The notes under the pieces were generated by a model. The model was not told where the DNA came from, ran no database searches, and was given only the letters and a program-made list of their open reading frames with translations. The translations under genes and the position numbers were made by a program. This document shows, piece after piece, positions 53,152 through 61,802 of a stretch of 64,000 bases of DNA (position 1 is the first letter of the stretch; every line of letters starts with the position of its first letter). The stretch comes from Gemmatimonadetes bacterium 2013_60CM_65_52 (GTDB lineage: Bacteria > Gemmatimonadota > Gemmatimonadetes > Gemmatimonadales > Gemmatimonadaceae), in the NCBI GenBank assembly GCA_002215645.1, contig NGFI01000002.1:575406-639405 (forward strand), given 5' to 3'.

Positions 53152-54498
53152 CTGACGCGAAACGCCGATCGCGCGCGCGCGGTCCTCACCGAGCTGTATG
53201 ACGCCGCCGTCACAGGTGCCGCTCCCGGCCCCGTGACGGCGGCGGCACTGCGAGATTTTCCCGCCCGTACCGAACAGCGCATCTGGCTGTATGCGCTGGG
53301 CAAGGCCGCCTATCCCATGGCGGCGAGCGCGGCCGCCATGCTCCAGCGCGCGCTCCTGCGCATCGCCGGCGGCATCATCGTCGGCGAAGAGATCGAGGCG
53401 TCACCGTATGCGACGGTCGTCGCCATGCGCGGGGATCATCCACTGCCGGGACGACACTCGTTCACGGCGGCGGAAAAAATCGGCGCGATGGCCACCGGCA
53501 TGCGTGCGGACGACGTCGCCATCGTGCTCCTCAGCGGTGGCGTCTCGAGTCTCGTCGCCGCGCCGCTTCGCGGCATGGCGGAGTCGGATCTCGGGCAATT
53601 GTTCGAGCTTCTGCTCGCCTCCGGCCTCGACATTCACGACATGAATGCGGTGCGCAAGCGATTCCTGCGCTGGGGCGCGGGACGTCTCGCGCTCGCACTC
53701 GCACCAGCGCGGACGTACGCGTTCATCATGAGCGACGTACCGGGCGACGATCCGGCCTCCATCGGCTCCGGGCCATGCACGCCCGACGTCGTGACGGCGC
53801 GCCAGGTGACGGAGCGGCTTCAACGCGCCGGATTGTACTCACGCATTGCACCCGCAATGCGCGACCATCTCGCGAGCGTCGTTCGCGGCGTGCTTCCTGA
53901 GACGCCCAAACCCTCGCACCCTGCGTTCGCGCACGTCAGCACGAAGATCATCGGCCGCAACGCGCTCGCGCTGGACGCCGTGTGCACGCAGGCAGCCTCT
54001 CTCGATCTGGACGTGGAGCGAGTCGCTGCTCCGCTCTCGGGCGACGCGGCCACGAGCGGCGACCGCATCGCAACGACATTGATCGAGCGCGCGGCGTCGG
54101 CCACGAGACGAACGTGCATCGTGTGGGGCGGCGAGACGACGGTGCAGCTCGGTCACGACGGCTCGGGCTCGGTGAATGCCGCAGACACTCCGCCGAGCGG
54201 CGGGCGGTGCCAGGAGTTGGCCCTCGCTGCGGCGCGGCGTCTGTCCCAGGGCGGCGATGCCGCGACGCGCATTACGCTGCTCGCGGCAGGGACCGACGGA
54301 CGCGACGGGACCACCGACGCCGCCGGCGCATTTGCGGATGCATCCCTGTGGTCCACCATCCGCGAGAGCGGTTACGATCCCGATCTCGCCCTCCAGCGGC
54401 ACGAATCGCACGCGGTGCTCGGTGCCACGCATTCATTGTTTCCGCGTCGCGCCACGGGGACGAACGTCATGGACGTCGTCATCGGCATCATCGAGTGA
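53152..54498 (+). CDS. Glycerate 2-kinase (MOFRL/DUF4147 family)
   Basis: About 448 residues. The N-terminal DUF4147 part shows YALGKAAYPMAA, GDHPLPGRHSF, LLSGGVSSLVAAPL and SDVPGDDPASIGSGPC; the C-terminal MOFRL part has GRCQELALAAARRL and LAAGTDGRDGTTDAAGAF. It phosphorylates glycerate to 2-phosphoglycerate. Family-like residues (RNADRARAVLTELYDAAV) lie before the first GTG at 53233, and the only start-like codon ahead of them is CTG at 53152. So the start is either CTG or, with a trimmed N-terminus, GTG 53233. Confidence 0.85.
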   Translation: MTRNADRARAVLTELYDAAVTGAAPGPVTAAALRDFPARTEQRIWLYALGKAAYPMAASAAAMLQRALLRIAGGIIVGEEIEASPYATVVAMRGDHPLPGRHSFTAAEKIGAMATGMRADDVAIVLLSGGVSSLVAAPLRGMAESDLGQLFELLLASGLDIHDMNAVRKRFLRWGAGRLALALAPARTYAFIMSDVPGDDPASIGSGPCTPDVVTARQVTERLQRAGLYSRIAPAMRDHLASVVRGVLPETPKPSHPAFAHVSTKIIGRNALALDAVCTQAASLDLDVERVAAPLSGDAATSGDRIATTLIERAASATRRTCIVWGGETTVQLGHDGSGSVNAADTPPSGGRCQELALAAARRLSQGGDAATRITLLAAGTDGRDGTTDAAGAFADASLWSTIRESGYDPDLALQRHESHAVLGATHSLFPRRATGTNVMDVVIGIIE

Positions 54499-54531
54499 GG
54501 CGTCGCCGGCGCTCGCCGTAGACGCGCCGGT

Positions 54532-54539
54532 TATCTTTG
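54532..54539 (+). promoter_or_regulatory. Candidate leaderless promoter box of aguB
   Basis: TATCTTTG ends 4 bases before the aguB ATG at 54544; no ribosome binding site is present. It matches the TAnCTT pattern seen at the same spacing before queC and the symporter gene. Confidence 0.4.
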
Positions 54540-54543
54540 CACC

Positions 54544-55482
54544 ATGACCAGCGCACCGTTTCGCGTCGGAATCATTCAGGATTCCGCATCGCCCGACGCC
54601 AAAGCCAATCTCGACGCCTCCGTCGCGCGCGTTCGCGAAGCGGCTGCGCGCGGCGCGCAAGTCATCTGTCTCAAGGAGCTCTTCAACGCGCCGTATTTCT
54701 GCAAGTCGCAGAAGTACGAGCGCTTCGACATGGCGGAGCCGATCCCCGGTCCCACCACCGCCGTCATGCAGAAGCTCGCCGCAGAGCTCGGCGTCGTACT
54801 CATCGCCCCCATCTTCGAACGCCAGGCTGCGGGCGTCTATCGCAACTCGGCGGCAATCATCGATGCCGACGGATCGCTGCTCGGGGTGTATCGGAAGATG
54901 CACATTCCGGACGATCCGCTCTTCAACGAGAAATACTACTTCGTCCCGGGAGACGCCGCCCACGACGACCGCATCGACGCCATCGGTGAGATCGCCAAGC
55001 AGGCCAGCGGCTTCCGCGTCTGGAACACGCGCTTCGCAAAGATCGGTGTGCTGATCTGCTGGGATCAGTGGTACCCGGAGGCGGCGCGCATCACGAGCCT
55101 TCTCGGGGCCGACATTCTCTTCTATCCCACGGCCATCGGCTGGCATCCCGCGGAAAAGGACGAATTCGGCGCCGCGCAGGTGGATGCGTGGCGCACGATT
55201 CAGCGTTCGCACGCCATCGCGAACGGTGTGTTCGTCGCGTCGCCTAATCGCGTTGGTCATGAAGACGACGAGCCGGGCACGCGCGGCATCGAGTTCTTTG
55301 GCAACTCATTCATCGCGGATCCCTTCGGGCGCGTTCTGGCCACCGCGGGCACGGAGGAGGCGATTCTCATTGCGGATTGCGATCCGCGCTTGATCGACGA
55401 GACGCGCCGTAACTGGCCCTTCCTGCGCGATCGCCGCATCGACGCCTATGCGCCGATTCTCTCGCGCTACCTCGGCGCCTGA
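54544..55482 (+). CDS. aguB: N-carbamoylputrescine amidase
   Basis: A 312-residue nitrilase-family enzyme. The catalytic triad is visible: Glu in CLKELFNAPYFC, Lys in YRKMHIPDDPLFNEKYYF and Cys in GVLICWDQWYPEAARI. It hydrolyses N-carbamoylputrescine to putrescine, CO2 and ammonia. Directly downstream is aguA, which makes its substrate, so the pair forms the agmatine route to putrescine. The start ATG has no ribosome binding site but a promoter-like box just before it. Confidence 0.93.
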   Translation: MTSAPFRVGIIQDSASPDAKANLDASVARVREAAARGAQVICLKELFNAPYFCKSQKYERFDMAEPIPGPTTAVMQKLAAELGVVLIAPIFERQAAGVYRNSAAIIDADGSLLGVYRKMHIPDDPLFNEKYYFVPGDAAHDDRIDAIGEIAKQASGFRVWNTRFAKIGVLICWDQWYPEAARITSLLGADILFYPTAIGWHPAEKDEFGAAQVDAWRTIQRSHAIANGVFVASPNRVGHEDDEPGTRGIEFFGNSFIADPFGRVLATAGTEEAILIADCDPRLIDETRRNWPFLRDRRIDAYAPILSRYLGA

Positions 55483-55507
55483 GCAGCTCGTCGGGACGAG
55501 CCCAAGC

Positions 55508-56545
55508 ATGACCACATATTCGTTCCCCGCCGAGTGGGCGCCACATGCCGCCACGTGGATCGCGTGGCCGCATCACGAGCCGGACTGGCCCGGAAAGCTG
55601 GCCGCCATCTCGTGGGTGTACGCCGAGATCGCGCGGGTGCTCGCGCTGCACGAGCGCGTCGAGATTCTGTGTCACGACGAGTCGGTCAAGGCCGCGGCGC
55701 GGGAACACCTCGCTGCACACGGTGTCGTCGAGAATGCTCGATTGCACGTCGTCCCGACCGACCGCGTGTGGCTGCGTGACTCCGCGCCCACGTTCGTGCG
55801 TGACGAGCATGGCTCCGTCGTGCTGATGAACTGGATGTTCAACGCGTGGGCGAAATATCCGAACTTCGCGCTCGACGCCGAGGTCGGTCGCGCGATCGAG
55901 CACATCACCGGACTCGGGCGCGTGGAGCCCTTGCGTCCGTATGGCGGCGGACGGCTCGTGCTCGAGGGAGGCGGCATCGAGACCGACGGGGAAGGAACTC
56001 TTCTCGTGACGGAAGAGTGGCTTCTCTCTCACGAGCAGGTGCGCAACCCCGGGCTCGATCGCGAGGCGTACGAGCGTGCGTTCCGCGAGTGGCTGGGCAT
56101 TCGCCACACCATCTGGCTGGGTGAGGGCTGCGTCGGCGACGACACGCATGGCCATGTGGACGACGTCGCCCGTTTCGCCGGACCCGGTCGCGTTCTACTC
56201 GCCTACGAAGAAGATCCCGCCGACGACGAAAATCATCGCCGCAGCGAGGACAACCTGCGCCGGCTCGAGCTCGCGGGCGCTGACGCCGGCGCCCTGGAAG
56301 TCGTGAAGCTTCCGTATCCGCGCCCCGTGATGATGAACGGCGAGCGATTGCCCGCGAGCTACGCCAACTTCTACATCGCGAACGGAGCCGTGCTCGTCCC
56401 CACCTTCAACGACCCGAACGATCGTGTCGCGCTCAACACCATTGCGTCGGTGTTCCCGGGGCGCAGCGTGACCGGCATCCACGCCGTGGATCTCGTCTGG
56501 GGTTACGGAACACTGCACTGCCTCGCACAGCAGCAGCCGTCGTGA
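55508..56545 (+). CDS. aguA: Agmatine deiminase
   Basis: A 345-residue guanidino-modifying enzyme converting agmatine to N-carbamoylputrescine. Motifs are WLRDSAPTFV, RLVLEGGGIETDGEGTLL, GDDTHGHVDD and the catalytic Cys in GYGTLHCLAQQQP (usual form GxxHCxTQQxP; here Ala replaces Thr). ATG at 55508 begins TTYSFPAEWAPHAATWIAWP, the expected start. It is 25 bases after aguB and its stop overlaps the DCC gene (GTGA). No arginine decarboxylase is in the window. Confidence 0.94.
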   Translation: MTTYSFPAEWAPHAATWIAWPHHEPDWPGKLAAISWVYAEIARVLALHERVEILCHDESVKAAAREHLAAHGVVENARLHVVPTDRVWLRDSAPTFVRDEHGSVVLMNWMFNAWAKYPNFALDAEVGRAIEHITGLGRVEPLRPYGGGRLVLEGGGIETDGEGTLLVTEEWLLSHEQVRNPGLDREAYERAFREWLGIRHTIWLGEGCVGDDTHGHVDDVARFAGPGRVLLAYEEDPADDENHRRSEDNLRRLELAGADAGALEVVKLPYPRPVMMNGERLPASYANFYIANGAVLVPTFNDPNDRVALNTIASVFPGRSVTGIHAVDLVWGYGTLHCLAQQQPS

Positions 56546-56943
56546 CGACGCAGGCCTCCGGACACGCATACACTGTCGTGTACGATGGTGAGTGTCGCGT
56601 CTGTCGGCGCACCGCCGACGTTTTGCGCAGATGGAGCCGTGACGGCAACATTGAAATAGTGCCGTGGCAGGCGCCCGGTGTAACGGCGCGCTTTTCGTGG
56701 ATTCCAGCCCAGGCGTTCAGCGAAGCGATGCAATTGATCGCCGCGGATGGAACCACATGGCAGGGCGCCGCGGCAATCGAACAGCTACTCGAAGCTCTGC
56801 CGCGCGGACGATTGATCTCCTGGCTGTTCCACGTTCCCTTCGCCCGCACGCTGGCCGATCGCTTCTACCGATGGTTCGCCCGGAATCGCTACCGCCTGGG
56901 ATGCGGCGAACATTGCTCCGTAGCGTCGCCGCATCGACACTGA
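56542..56943 (+). CDS. DCC family thiol-disulfide oxidoreductase (DUF393)
   Basis: A 133-residue protein with the DCC signature YDGECRVCRRTADVL (CxxC), then EIVPWQAPG and GAAAIEQLLEALP, ending with FARNRYRLGCGEHCS. The thioredoxin-like fold is predicted to reduce or exchange disulfides, but the role is untested in most bacteria. GTG at 56542 overlaps the aguA stop, so it is in the same operon without an obvious link to polyamines. Confidence 0.85.
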   Translation: MTTQASGHAYTVVYDGECRVCRRTADVLRRWSRDGNIEIVPWQAPGVTARFSWIPAQAFSEAMQLIAADGTTWQGAAAIEQLLEALPRGRLISWLFHVPFARTLADRFYRWFARNRYRLGCGEHCSVASPHRH

Positions 56944-56962
56944 GTCCGGCGCGCCGCTTCGA

Positions 56963-58666
56963 CTACTGGCGGCAGCTCGCCAGCGGATCCGGACGCGGCT
57001 TGTCCACCACGGGACGATGGTCGAGCGCGGCAACCCGCCCCGCGAGCGCGAACGCGAGCTGTCCGATGCGCGCCATCTTCGGGTAGTCGATGTACTGCGG
57101 TTCGTCCGTCACCTGGTGATAGTCACCGTGCAGACCCGTCGTCAGAAACACGATGGGAATGCCGAATCGCGCGTAGTTGTAGTGATCGCTGCGGCAGTAG
57201 ATGTTTTCGGGGTGCCCGTTTGCATCGTACGCGTAGTCCAGCGTAAACGGCTGCGGGCTCGAACGGTTCACTGTTTCCGCGAGATCACCCAACTCTGTGG
57301 ATAGGCGCCGCGAGCCGACGACCATGAGATAGCGCTCGCTTCCCGCAGGCAGATCCGGCGCGGCGCCGCGGCCGACCATGTCGAGATTGATCTGCGCTAC
57401 GATGGAATCCAATGGGACGGTCGGGTGATCGCTGTACCACCGGGAACCGAGCAGTCCCTTCTCCTCGGCGGTGTGCCACACGAAGAGCAGTGAGCGCCGC
57501 GGTTTGGCTTTCGCCTTGGCGAATGCTTCCGCCACTTCCAGCAACGTCACGGTGCCCGAGCCGTCGTCGTCCGCGCCGTTGAAGATCGAGTCGCGCCGCG
57601 CTGGCCGACGACGGTGCAAGGCGTTCACGTCCACGCGGATTGCCGCGATTCGTGCATCACGTTCGGCACGCGCCTCCGGCGTGAGCGGCGCGCCAGAAGG
57701 ATTGTCCATGATCCGATAGCGCTGCGCATTGAATGCGTGCAGCGAGTCGTGATCGAGCGGCCCGGCAATGCGATAACCCAAGTGATCGCTGTGCGCGCCG
57801 AGTGCGACGTATTCATTCGCGAGCAGCGAATCGCTGCCGCGGATGATGCCGATGACGTTCCGCGTCGGCGCGGGCTTCTCGTCGTACTCGAGCTCGCCGG
57901 TGATGGTCGTGCCAATGGTCGCAACGGTCAGACTCTCCAGCGGCGCGCCGAGCAGGCGTTGCGCCATGAGGGGTGTGACAACGAGGATGACCGGCGTCGT
58001 TGGCGCGTTGGGGGGAGCGGGCAGCGCGTATGACGGCGTACGTCCCTGCACCATCTGCGCCGCGGTCATCATGTCGCCTCCCACCACGGCAACGGCGGCC
58101 GCGCCGCTCAACGCACTATTGGGCGGAATGCGCGTCAGCCCGTCAGGCGCCTGGAGCACGACGAACCGGCCCTGCGCCTGCGACGCGCTGATCTGTCTTG
58201 TCGAATCGCCCCACACGCCGCCGTAGACGGTCTGTGTGTTCTCGATCTTGCGCGGTGCCGCGCCGCGAAATGGTAGCGCCACGAAATCGGCGAACGCGTT
58301 GTACATGCCGGAGCCGATGGTGATCGTCGACGACTTCTTGAACGTGCGCGAGATCAGCGGAATGGACTGGAAGTAGGTTCCGCTGTCCCCCGCCGGCTCG
58401 ACGTGCAGTCGCTCGAGCTGCGCCGCGATGTATGTCGTCGCCTTCGCGTGTCCCTCGCTGCCGGCTTCGCGCCCCTGCATCGAGTCATCGGCGAAGACAT
58501 ACAGACGCGACATGAGGTCCGTCGCCGTGATGGCCGCCATCGTCCGCGTCGCCCTGCGTTTGAGCGGCAATCGCTTGGCGGGTGCACGTTGCGCGAAGGC
58601 CGCCTCACCGGCGACCAGTGCGATGGCGAGCGCTGCGAGAATCGAGACGGAGCGAAGACGATGCAC
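56963..58666 (-). CDS. Exported M28 family aminopeptidase with PA domain
   Basis: A 567-residue exported peptidase from GTG at 58666. The signal peptide is VSILAALAIALVAGEAAFA. A protease-associated (PA) insert lies around residues 140-230 (ISASQAQGRFVVLQAP; AAAVAVVGGDMMTA). The zinc ligands are in LGAHSDHLGY, NGADDDGSGTVTLLE, WHTAEEKGLLGSRWY, INLDMVGRG and LTTGLHGDYHQVTDE. It releases N-terminal residues from peptides outside the cytoplasm. A TATCTTTC box on the minus strand (58711-58718) may be its promoter. The frame is open upstream but without similarity. Confidence 0.9.
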   Translation of the reverse strand: MHRLRSVSILAALAIALVAGEAAFAQRAPAKRLPLKRRATRTMAAITATDLMSRLYVFADDSMQGREAGSEGHAKATTYIAAQLERLHVEPAGDSGTYFQSIPLISRTFKKSSTITIGSGMYNAFADFVALPFRGAAPRKIENTQTVYGGVWGDSTRQISASQAQGRFVVLQAPDGLTRIPPNSALSGAAAVAVVGGDMMTAAQMVQGRTPSYALPAPPNAPTTPVILVVTPLMAQRLLGAPLESLTVATIGTTITGELEYDEKPAPTRNVIGIIRGSDSLLANEYVALGAHSDHLGYRIAGPLDHDSLHAFNAQRYRIMDNPSGAPLTPEARAERDARIAAIRVDVNALHRRRPARRDSIFNGADDDGSGTVTLLEVAEAFAKAKAKPRRSLLFVWHTAEEKGLLGSRWYSDHPTVPLDSIVAQINLDMVGRGAAPDLPAGSERYLMVVGSRRLSTELGDLAETVNRSSPQPFTLDYAYDANGHPENIYCRSDHYNYARFGIPIVFLTTGLHGDYHQVTDEPQYIDYPKMARIGQLAFALAGRVAALDHRPVVDKPRPDPLASCRQ

Positions 58667-58800
58667 GGTGTTGCTCGATGCGTGTGGTGGCGTTGGAAAT
58701 GAAGGTGGCCGAAAGATAGAGGGGGCGCGGCATGTCGCATCAAGACACGCCCCGATATCTTGCGGCGTCGCCGGCGCCCGGCGGCCTTTTCGCACCACGC

Positions 58801-59925
58801 ATGCGCATCGAAACGCTCGCCGTTCACGCCGGTCACGCCGCCGATCCTTCCACCGGCGCCGTAACGCCTCCCATTCACCTATCCACGACGTTCGAGCGCG
58901 ACCTGGATGGTGGATTCCGCGCGGGACACGTCTATGCGCGGACGTCGAATCCCAATCGCGATGCGCTCGAAGAGGCGATGGCCGCGCTCGAGGGCGGTGC
59001 CACGGCCATCGCCTACGGGTCTGGTTCCGCGGCCACCATGTCAGTGTTTCAGGCGCTTTCACCCGGCGACCACGTGATCGCGCCACACGATGCGTACTAC
59101 GGCACCCTCCGCCAACTGCGCGAGATTTTCGCGCGCTGGGGCCTGGAGCACGACGCGGTGGACATGACCGACGTGGACGCGGTCGCGCGCGTGGTGCGCC
59201 CCGAAACGCGCGTCGTGTGGGTGGAGACGCCGTCCAACCCGCTCGTCCGCGTCGTGGACATCGCGCGCCTCGCCGACCTGGCACATACTGTTGGCGCGCG
59301 CTGCGTGGTAGACAACACGTGGGCGACACCGGTGCTTCAGCGTCCGCTCGGGCTCGGCGCCGACCTGGTGATGCACTCCACCACCAAGTACCTCGGCGGG
59401 CACAGCGATCTGCTCGGCGGCGCCATCGTCGCGAAGAGCGACGGCGATTTCGTCGAGCGGATGCGGCTCACACAGCGTGTGGGCGGTGCCATTCCTTCGC
59501 CATTCGATTGCTGGCTGCTGCTGCGGGGCATCCGCACTTTGCCGTGGCGAATTGCTGCGCATTGCTCGAACGCGATGACCGTCGCGCGTTACCTCGAGTC
59601 GAACCGCGCGGTCGAGGCCGTGCACTATCCGGGACTCGAGTCGCATTCAGGACACGAAATCGCAATGCGACAGATGAGCGACTTCGGCGGAATGATGAGC
59701 ATTCAGCTCCACGGTGGCGAAGCGGCGGCCATGGCCCTGACGCACCGGGTCAAGCTGTTCACGCGCGCAACGAGCCTCGGCGGAACGGAATCGCTGATCG
59801 AGCACCGGCGGTCTGTCGAAGGACCGACGAGCATCTCGCCGGAGAATCTGCTGCGCCTATCGATCGGTCTGGAGCATCCGGACGACCTGATCGAGGATCT
59901 CGATGAGGCACTGCGAGCACACTAG
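58801..59925 (+). CDS. Cystathionine gamma-synthase/lyase-type PLP enzyme
   Basis: A 374-residue trans-sulfuration enzyme. The start RIETLAVHAGHAADPSTGAV is typical; PLP-binding blocks are AYGSGSAATMSVFQ, VWVETPSNPLVRVVDI, VVDNTWATPVLQRPL, and the lysine HSTTKYLGGHSD. SLGGTESLIEHR near the end is the substrate loop. It makes or cleaves cystathionine, or acts on homoserine esters; these cannot be separated by eye. ATG at 58801 is preferred because a TATCTTGC box (58755-58762) lies upstream of it; ATG at 58732 would add 23 unlike residues. The stop codon lies inside a repeat. Confidence 0.92.
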   Translation: MRIETLAVHAGHAADPSTGAVTPPIHLSTTFERDLDGGFRAGHVYARTSNPNRDALEEAMAALEGGATAIAYGSGSAATMSVFQALSPGDHVIAPHDAYYGTLRQLREIFARWGLEHDAVDMTDVDAVARVVRPETRVVWVETPSNPLVRVVDIARLADLAHTVGARCVVDNTWATPVLQRPLGLGADLVMHSTTKYLGGHSDLLGGAIVAKSDGDFVERMRLTQRVGGAIPSPFDCWLLLRGIRTLPWRIAAHCSNAMTVARYLESNRAVEAVHYPGLESHSGHEIAMRQMSDFGGMMSIQLHGGEAAAMALTHRVKLFTRATSLGGTESLIEHRRSVEGPTSISPENLLRLSIGLEHPDDLIEDLDEALRAH

Positions 59926-60001
59926 CGGCGCGCGGTATCTGCAAGTTTTTCGGCTTGGAAGAACAGGAACTGCTTGAATTGACCAGAGAGAGCACAGAGG
60001 T
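59909..60001 (+). repeat. CACAGAGG-family repeat, truncated copy D (93-bp tandem unit)
   Basis: CACTGCGAGCACACTAGCGG starts both this unit and the next (60002), a direct tandem duplication of 93 bases with a handful of mismatches. The unit includes the last codons and the TAG stop of the trans-sulfuration gene. It ends in CACAGAGGT. Confidence 0.85.
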
Positions 60002-60203
60002 CACTGCGAGCACACTAGCGGCGCGCCGTATCCGCAAGTTCTTCAGCTTGGAAGAACAGGAACTGCTTGAATTGACCACAGAGAGCACAGAGGTCACAGA
60101 CGCTTTCTAGGGAATGCCAAGCCTCTGTGTCCTCTGTGGTTCATATGCGGTGTTCTTCTTTAGTTTGTGGTCTCTGCAGTTTGTGGTCTCTGTGGTTTGT
60201 TGG
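60002..60203 (+). repeat. CACAGAGG-family long repeat, copy E (about 200 bases)
   Basis: It repeats unit D, then continues GACCACAGAGAGCACAGAGG, a central gap, the arm GCCTCTGTGTCCTCTGTGGT and the tail GTGGTCTCTGTGGTTTGTTGG. It is the counterpart of copy C (48160-48354) in inverted orientation, 11.8 kb away. It ends 20 bases before queC, so the queC promoter lies at its edge. With D it fills the gap 59926-60223. Confidence 0.85.
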
Positions 60204-60211
60204 CGCCGAGC

Positions 60212-60219
60212 TAACTTTC
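60212..60219 (+). promoter_or_regulatory. queC: Candidate leaderless promoter box of queC
   Basis: TAACTTTC ends 4 bases before the queC ATG at 60224. There is no separated ribosome binding site, so leaderless transcription is likely. The box directly follows the repeat copy E. Confidence 0.4.
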
Positions 60220-60223
60220 AAGG

Positions 60224-60913
60224 ATGCCGACGGCAGTCCTCCTGCTCTCCGGTGGTCTCGACTCCACCACCATGCTCGCCCTCGCAACGAAAGAGGGCTA
60301 CGACGTGTACGCGATGACCTTTCGCTACGGTCAGCGTCACTCGGCCGAGATCGAAGCGGCGCGCCGTGTGGCGAAGCATTTCGGTGTTCACGATCACGTG
60401 ATCGTCGACATCGACCTGCGCACCTTCGGCGGCTCGGCACTCACGGCCGACATCGACGTCCCCAAGGACCGCAGCGACGACGCCATCGCGAAAGGCATTC
60501 CCATCACCTACGTCCCCGCACGCAACACGATCTTTCTGTCGTTCTGCCTCGCGTGGGCCGAAGTGCTCGGCGCATCGGACATCTTCATCGGCGTGAACGC
60601 GCTCGACTACTCGGGCTATCCCGACTGCCGGCCGGAATACGTCGCCGCCTTCGAGCGCATGGCGAACCTCGGCACGCGCGGTGGCGTGGAAGGCACGACG
60701 CCCGTCCGCATTCGGACGCCGTTGATGGATCTCACCAAGCGCGAGATCGTGCAGCTCGGACTGTCGCTCGGCGTCGACTACGCCATCACGCTCAGCTGTT
60801 ACGATCCGTCGCCCGATGGAGTGGCCTGCGGGCATTGCGACGCATGCCGCCTTCGCCTCAGAGGGTTCAGCGAGGCGGGCGCAGACGATCCGGCGCGATA
60901 CGTGGGCGCGTGA
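60224..60913 (+). CDS. queC: 7-cyano-7-deazaguanine synthase
   Basis: A 229-residue enzyme of queuosine synthesis that turns 7-carboxy-7-deazaguanine into preQ0 with ATP and ammonia. The PP-loop [11 protein letters not shown] is at the start; [18 protein letters not shown] and [15 protein letters not shown] follow; the zinc site is in LSCYDP and [10 protein letters not shown]. Full length. queE follows 7 bases after the stop, making its substrate, so the two are one operon. Confidence 0.96.
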   Translation: MPTAVLLLSGGLDSTTMLALATKEGYDVYAMTFRYGQRHSAEIEAARRVAKHFGVHDHVIVDIDLRTFGGSALTADIDVPKDRSDDAIAKGIPITYVPARNTIFLSFCLAWAEVLGASDIFIGVNALDYSGYPDCRPEYVAAFERMANLGTRGGVEGTTPVRIRTPLMDLTKREIVQLGLSLGVDYAITLSCYDPSPDGVACGHCDACRLRLRGFSEAGADDPARYVGA

Positions 60914-60920
60914 ACGACGC

Positions 60921-61583
60921 ATGAGTTACGTCGTCCGCGAGATCTTCTACACGCTCCAGGGTGAAGGGCTGAACGCGGGCCGTCCCGCTGTGTTCTGCCG
61001 CTTCAGCGGGTGCAATCTCTGGACGGGGCGCGAAGAGGACCGGCACAAGGCGGTCTGCCAGTTCTGCGACACCGAGTTCGTCGGCGTCGGTCCCGATGGC
61101 GGCAAGTTTTCCGATGCGGAGGCGCTGGCGGATGCGGTGCTCGCGCGTTGGCCGAGCGTCGCCGACCGGCGCGCCGTGGGCGGTTGCCCACTGGTGGTGT
61201 GCACCGGGGGTGAGCCTTTGCTCCAGCTCGATGAACCGGCCATCGATGCGTTGCATACACGCGGATTCAAGGTGGCCGTGGAGACGAATGGCACCCAGCG
61301 CGTGCCACGGGGGATCGATCATCTGTGCGTCAGCCCGAAGGCGGATGCCCCTCTCCTCGTAAGCAGCGGCGATGAGCTTAAACTGGTGTTTCCACAGACT
61401 CAGGCCGCCGCACAGCCCGAGCGGTTTGCGTCCCTGAATTTCCGGGCGTTTCTCCTTCAGCCAATGGATGGCCCCACGCCGGAGGAGACCCTCGCGCACA
61501 CGCGGGCGGCACTGGCCTACTGCCTGGCGCATCCGCAGTGGAGGCTGAGCTTGCAGACGCACAAGATGCTTGGAATACGCTAG
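60921..61583 (+). CDS. queE: 7-carboxy-7-deazaguanine synthase (radical SAM)
   Basis: A 220-residue radical SAM enzyme making 7-carboxy-7-deazaguanine from 6-carboxytetrahydropterin. The opening IFYTLQGEGLNAGRPAVFCR leads into the cluster motif CNLWTG...CQFCDTEF, a widely spaced C-x14-C-x2-C as in QueE, and GGEPLLQLDEPAI binds SAM. ATG at 60921 follows queC by 7 bases. queD and queF are not in the window. Confidence 0.93.
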   Translation: MSYVVREIFYTLQGEGLNAGRPAVFCRFSGCNLWTGREEDRHKAVCQFCDTEFVGVGPDGGKFSDAEALADAVLARWPSVADRRAVGGCPLVVCTGGEPLLQLDEPAIDALHTRGFKVAVETNGTQRVPRGIDHLCVSPKADAPLLVSSGDELKLVFPQTQAAAQPERFASLNFRAFLLQPMDGPTPEETLAHTRAALAYCLAHPQWRLSLQTHKMLGIR

Positions 61584-61630
61584 ACACCGTTAACGGTGAA
61601 TGGTAAGGGACGGATCGCGGCAGTAACTTG

Positions 61631-61636
61631 TATAAT
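61631..61636 (+). promoter_or_regulatory. TATAAT -10 element before a long leader
   Basis: A perfect TATAAT. No good -35 is seen 17 bases upstream; a 14-base palindrome (CACCGTTAACGGTG, 61585-61598) lies about 33 bases before it and could be an operator. Transcription would start near 61643, leaving a leader of about 160 bases ahead of the NlpC/P60 gene. Confidence 0.4.
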
Positions 61637-61642
61637 TAGCTT

Positions 61643-61802
61643 TGACGGTTATCTCATGAGGCGGTTCACGTGAGGTAACTGTTGCCTCCGCCTGCATCAG
61701 GGAATACCATGCGCGAAGGCCGGTCACCCGGCCGGAGCTGGGCTCGGTGGCACGATCCCTTCCCATGCCGGCCCCTGCACTTCGTACCTCCAGTCCGATT
61801 CG
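61643..61802 (+). other. Structured 5' leader of the NlpC/P60 gene (unknown class)
   Basis: The leader can form at least two hairpins: GTTATCTCAT (61648-61657) with GTGAGGTAAC (61670-61679), including two G-U pairs, and GGCCGG (61718-61723) with CCGGCC (61728-61733). There is no ribosome binding site next to the ATG at 61803. Cell-wall hydrolases of this family are riboswitch-controlled in some bacteria, but I could not match this leader to a known class. Confidence 0.35.

Noticed and set aside
58732-58800. Earlier ATG start for the trans-sulfuration enzyme
   Set aside because: The extra 23 residues are not family-like and a promoter-like box lies after that ATG; 58801 gives the standard N-terminus.
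61642-61670. TTGACG at 61642 as a second promoter
   Set aside because: No acceptable -10 hexamer occurs 16-18 bases downstream.
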